6,088 bases of DNA from the NCBI GenBank assembly GCA_016183145.1, contig JACPFE010000373.1, forward strand, positions 1-6,088. The letters run 5' to 3'. Shown piece by piece: positions 5,218 through 6,088 of the stretch. How positions within the stretch are numbered: position 1 is the first letter of the stretch; the number at the start of each line of letters is the position of its first letter. The stretch is from Deltaproteobacteria bacterium (lineage in GTDB: Bacteria; Desulfobacterota; Binatia; UBA9968). The notes beneath the pieces are model-generated. The model saw only the letters and a program-made list of their open reading frames with translations. It searched no databases and was not told the DNA's origin. A program made the position numbers and the translations under genes.

Positions 5218-5400
5218 CTAGCGGATGACATGCCCAAGCCGATCAAGCAATTTGACGCCCAGAGTGTCTTCTAAATTTTTAATTTGGATAGATGCCGCCG
5301 GCTGAGTAATTCCCAGCATGGAGGCGCCCTTAGCAAAACTCTTTTGCTCAGCGACGCAAGTAAAGATCCGAAGCTGGTGAAGATTAACTAATGGATACAT
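5218..5400 (-). pseudogene. LysR-family regulator, N-terminal HTH fragment
   Basis: From the ATG at 5400 this encodes 60 residues: LHQLRIFTCVAEQKSFAKGASMLGITQPAASIQIKNLEDTLGVKLLDRLGHVIR, the complete winged HTH of a LysR-type regulator with its TQPAAS recognition helix and the 'LEdtLGvkLLDR' wing. It then meets two consecutive TAG stops. In intact members RLT-x-AG and a linker helix of about 30 residues follow, then the effector domain; here the linker is absent and the effector domain resumes at once in another frame. I prefer the ATG at 5400 to the TTG at 5445, because family members begin a few residues before the first HTH helix; neither has a clear ribosome site. The protein as written could bind DNA but would lack dimerisation and sensing. 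Confidence 0.82.
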
Positions 5401-5436
5401 AAAGAATAGCTTATCGAAGCCATAAAAATAATATAT

Positions 5437-5465
5437 TTGACTCAAGGAATCAATAGACGGATAAA
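5437..5465 (+). promoter_or_regulatory. Candidate sigma-70 promoter and LysR operator in the divergent region
   Basis: TTGACT (5437-5442), a 17-bp spacer and GATAAA (5460-5465) resemble -35 and -10 boxes directed at the solute-binding protein gene. The -35 box is part of the palindrome TTGACTCAA, and the surrounding ATT-N10-AAT (5435-5450) contains a T-N11-A as in LysR-type operators. The AT-rich DNA makes chance matches easy, so this is tentative. Confidence 0.3.
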
Positions 5466-5513
5466 CTATATAGTGTCAGCGAACAATTAGCTGTGCAAGC
5501 GAAAAAAGTTTTG

Positions 5514-5630
5514 ATGGTTCCAGCAGCCTCCATTGGAGATATGGGCGAGGAATATAATCTCTTCGACATCTCATCGTGCGAGAAGCTTAAGCGAGGAAGG
5601 GTTGCCGGTCACCTAAATGCCTTCCGCTAA
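5514..5630 (+). CDS. Possible 38-residue leader peptide or gene remnant
   Basis: A short plus-strand frame from ATG 5514 to TAA 5630 reads MVPAASIGDMGEEYNLFDIS followed by a Lys/Arg-rich end. Its stop is one base before the ATG at 5632 of the transporter frame (TAA-A-ATG), which would allow translational coupling. No Shine-Dalgarno site is seen, and I recognise no family. It may be the 3' end of a deleted gene, a leader peptide, or chance. Confidence 0.2.
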   Translation: MVPAASIGDMGEEYNLFDISSCEKLKRGRVAGHLNAFR

Positions 5631-5631
5631 A

Positions 5632-6088
5632 ATGCAGACTCACATACACCATCACGGTTGTCATAGAAAACGCCTCTGGTGTTCTGAAACGCACTCTCAG
5701 TCAGAGTCAATTTACTACAACGAGGACAGCTGGAGTTTTAGACCAATCGAGCACGTCACCGGGTTGGTGGGAGCCTTTTGCTTGGCCTTGCTTTTCCCCT
5801 CCTATCTGGACGCCCAGTCAGCTTTGCCAAAGATAAACGCTGCTTATGTTTCCTCCGCTGGGGGATTTGCAGTCATGTGGATTGCTCAAGAGGCCAAGGT
5901 CTTCACGAAATATGGGCTTGATTTACAGCTGATTAGAGTTCCTGGAAGCCCCCGGCTCGTCCAAGCGGTTATCGGAGGAGACATTCATTTTGCTCATACG
6001 GGAGGGGTTTCTACAGCAAACGCACTGGCTCGAGGTGCTGATATAGTGGTGCTTGCACAAACAGAAGCGGCCTACTCAGGCCATCTAG
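5632..6088 (+). CDS. ABC transporter solute-binding protein, SsuA/THI5/NMT1-like (5' part, runs off the window)
   Basis: This frame stays open to the window end and gives at least 152 residues. A hydrophobic segment at residues 43-58 (TGLVGAFCLALLFPSY), followed by LDAQS, looks like a Sec signal peptide. The mature part has INAAYVSSAGGFAVMWIAQE (68-87), GLF-like 'KVFTKYGLDLQLIRV' (89-103), 'GSPRLVQAVIGGDIHFAHTGG' (105-125) and NALARGADIVVLAQ (130-143). That is the order seen in the first lobe of NitT/TauT/SsuA-type periplasmic binding proteins. Such proteins deliver sulfonates, nitrate, pyrimidine precursors or other organics to an ABC permease; the ligand cannot be told here. The start is uncertain: ATG 5632 (or ATG 5617) gives an odd His-rich leader of about 40 residues before the signal segment, with no ribosome site. 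It is divergent from the LysR remnant, its likely regulator. Confidence 0.82.
   Translation, partial: MQTHIHHHGCHRKRLWCSETHSQSESIYYNEDSWSFRPIEHVTGLVGAFCLALLFPSYLDAQSALPKINAAYVSSAGGFAVMWIAQEAKVFTKYGLDLQLIRVPGSPRLVQAVIGGDIHFAHTGGVSTANALARGADIVVLAQTEAAYSGHL

Noticed and set aside
1..6088. CRISPR array, tRNA, rRNA, toxin-antitoxin pair or transposase
   Set aside because: I looked for regular spaced repeats, tRNA-like cloverleaf arms and typical motifs of these systems and saw none.

Overview
The window looks like a piece of an uncultured, moderately GC-rich environmental bacterium. The gene families (archease and RtcB, a slipin, a DUF1488 protein, a SsuA/THI5-like solute-binding protein, a small four-cysteine protein) and the 'GGGCGGGTTT... 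/ ATGCCCGC-TTCG-GCGGGCAT' intergenic repeat recall deltaproteobacterial, NC10/Methylomirabilota, Rokubacteria or Tectomicrobia genomes. This placement is an impression from protein and repeat style, not a demonstrated assignment.

Left end (1-747): two stem-loops of a dispersed intergenic repeat, then a small plus-strand gene for an 80-residue four-cysteine protein with a strong Shine-Dalgarno (SD) site, then a convergent minus-strand DUF1488 gene.

Centre (943-4179), all on the minus strand: an apparent operon read in the order small dimeric alpha/beta-barrel-like protein (4084-3764), archease (3714-3292), RNA ligase RtcB (3281-1769) and slipin (1725-943). Gaps are 49, 10 and 43 bp. An exact-spacing sigma-54 promoter (TGGCAC-N5-TTGC, 4179-4165) lies about 80 bp upstream of the first gene, and a candidate intrinsic terminator lies just before it. 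RtcB seals 2',3'-cyclic-phosphate RNA ends and archease activates it, so the unit is best read as an inducible RNA-repair operon that also carries a membrane-scaffold protein and an unknown small protein. The rtcB reading frame is broken in its middle by an 82-bp imperfect tandem duplication (2391-2472 / 2473-2554). Removing one copy restores a full 476-residue enzyme with all expected metal and guanylylation residues. The two copies differ almost only at silent sites, which suggests the join of two related alleles (assembly or recombination) rather than a simple duplication.

Right end (4556-6088): base composition becomes more AT-rich. A LysR-family regulator on the minus strand is broken: its helix-turn-helix (HTH) and effector-binding parts are present, but the linker helix of about 30 codons is missing and the frame is shifted. 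Divergent from it, running off the window, is the 5' part of an ABC-transporter solute-binding protein gene with a secretion signal. The regulator and transporter gene probably formed a classical divergent LysR-target pair.

No rRNA, tRNA, CRISPR array or transposase was seen.
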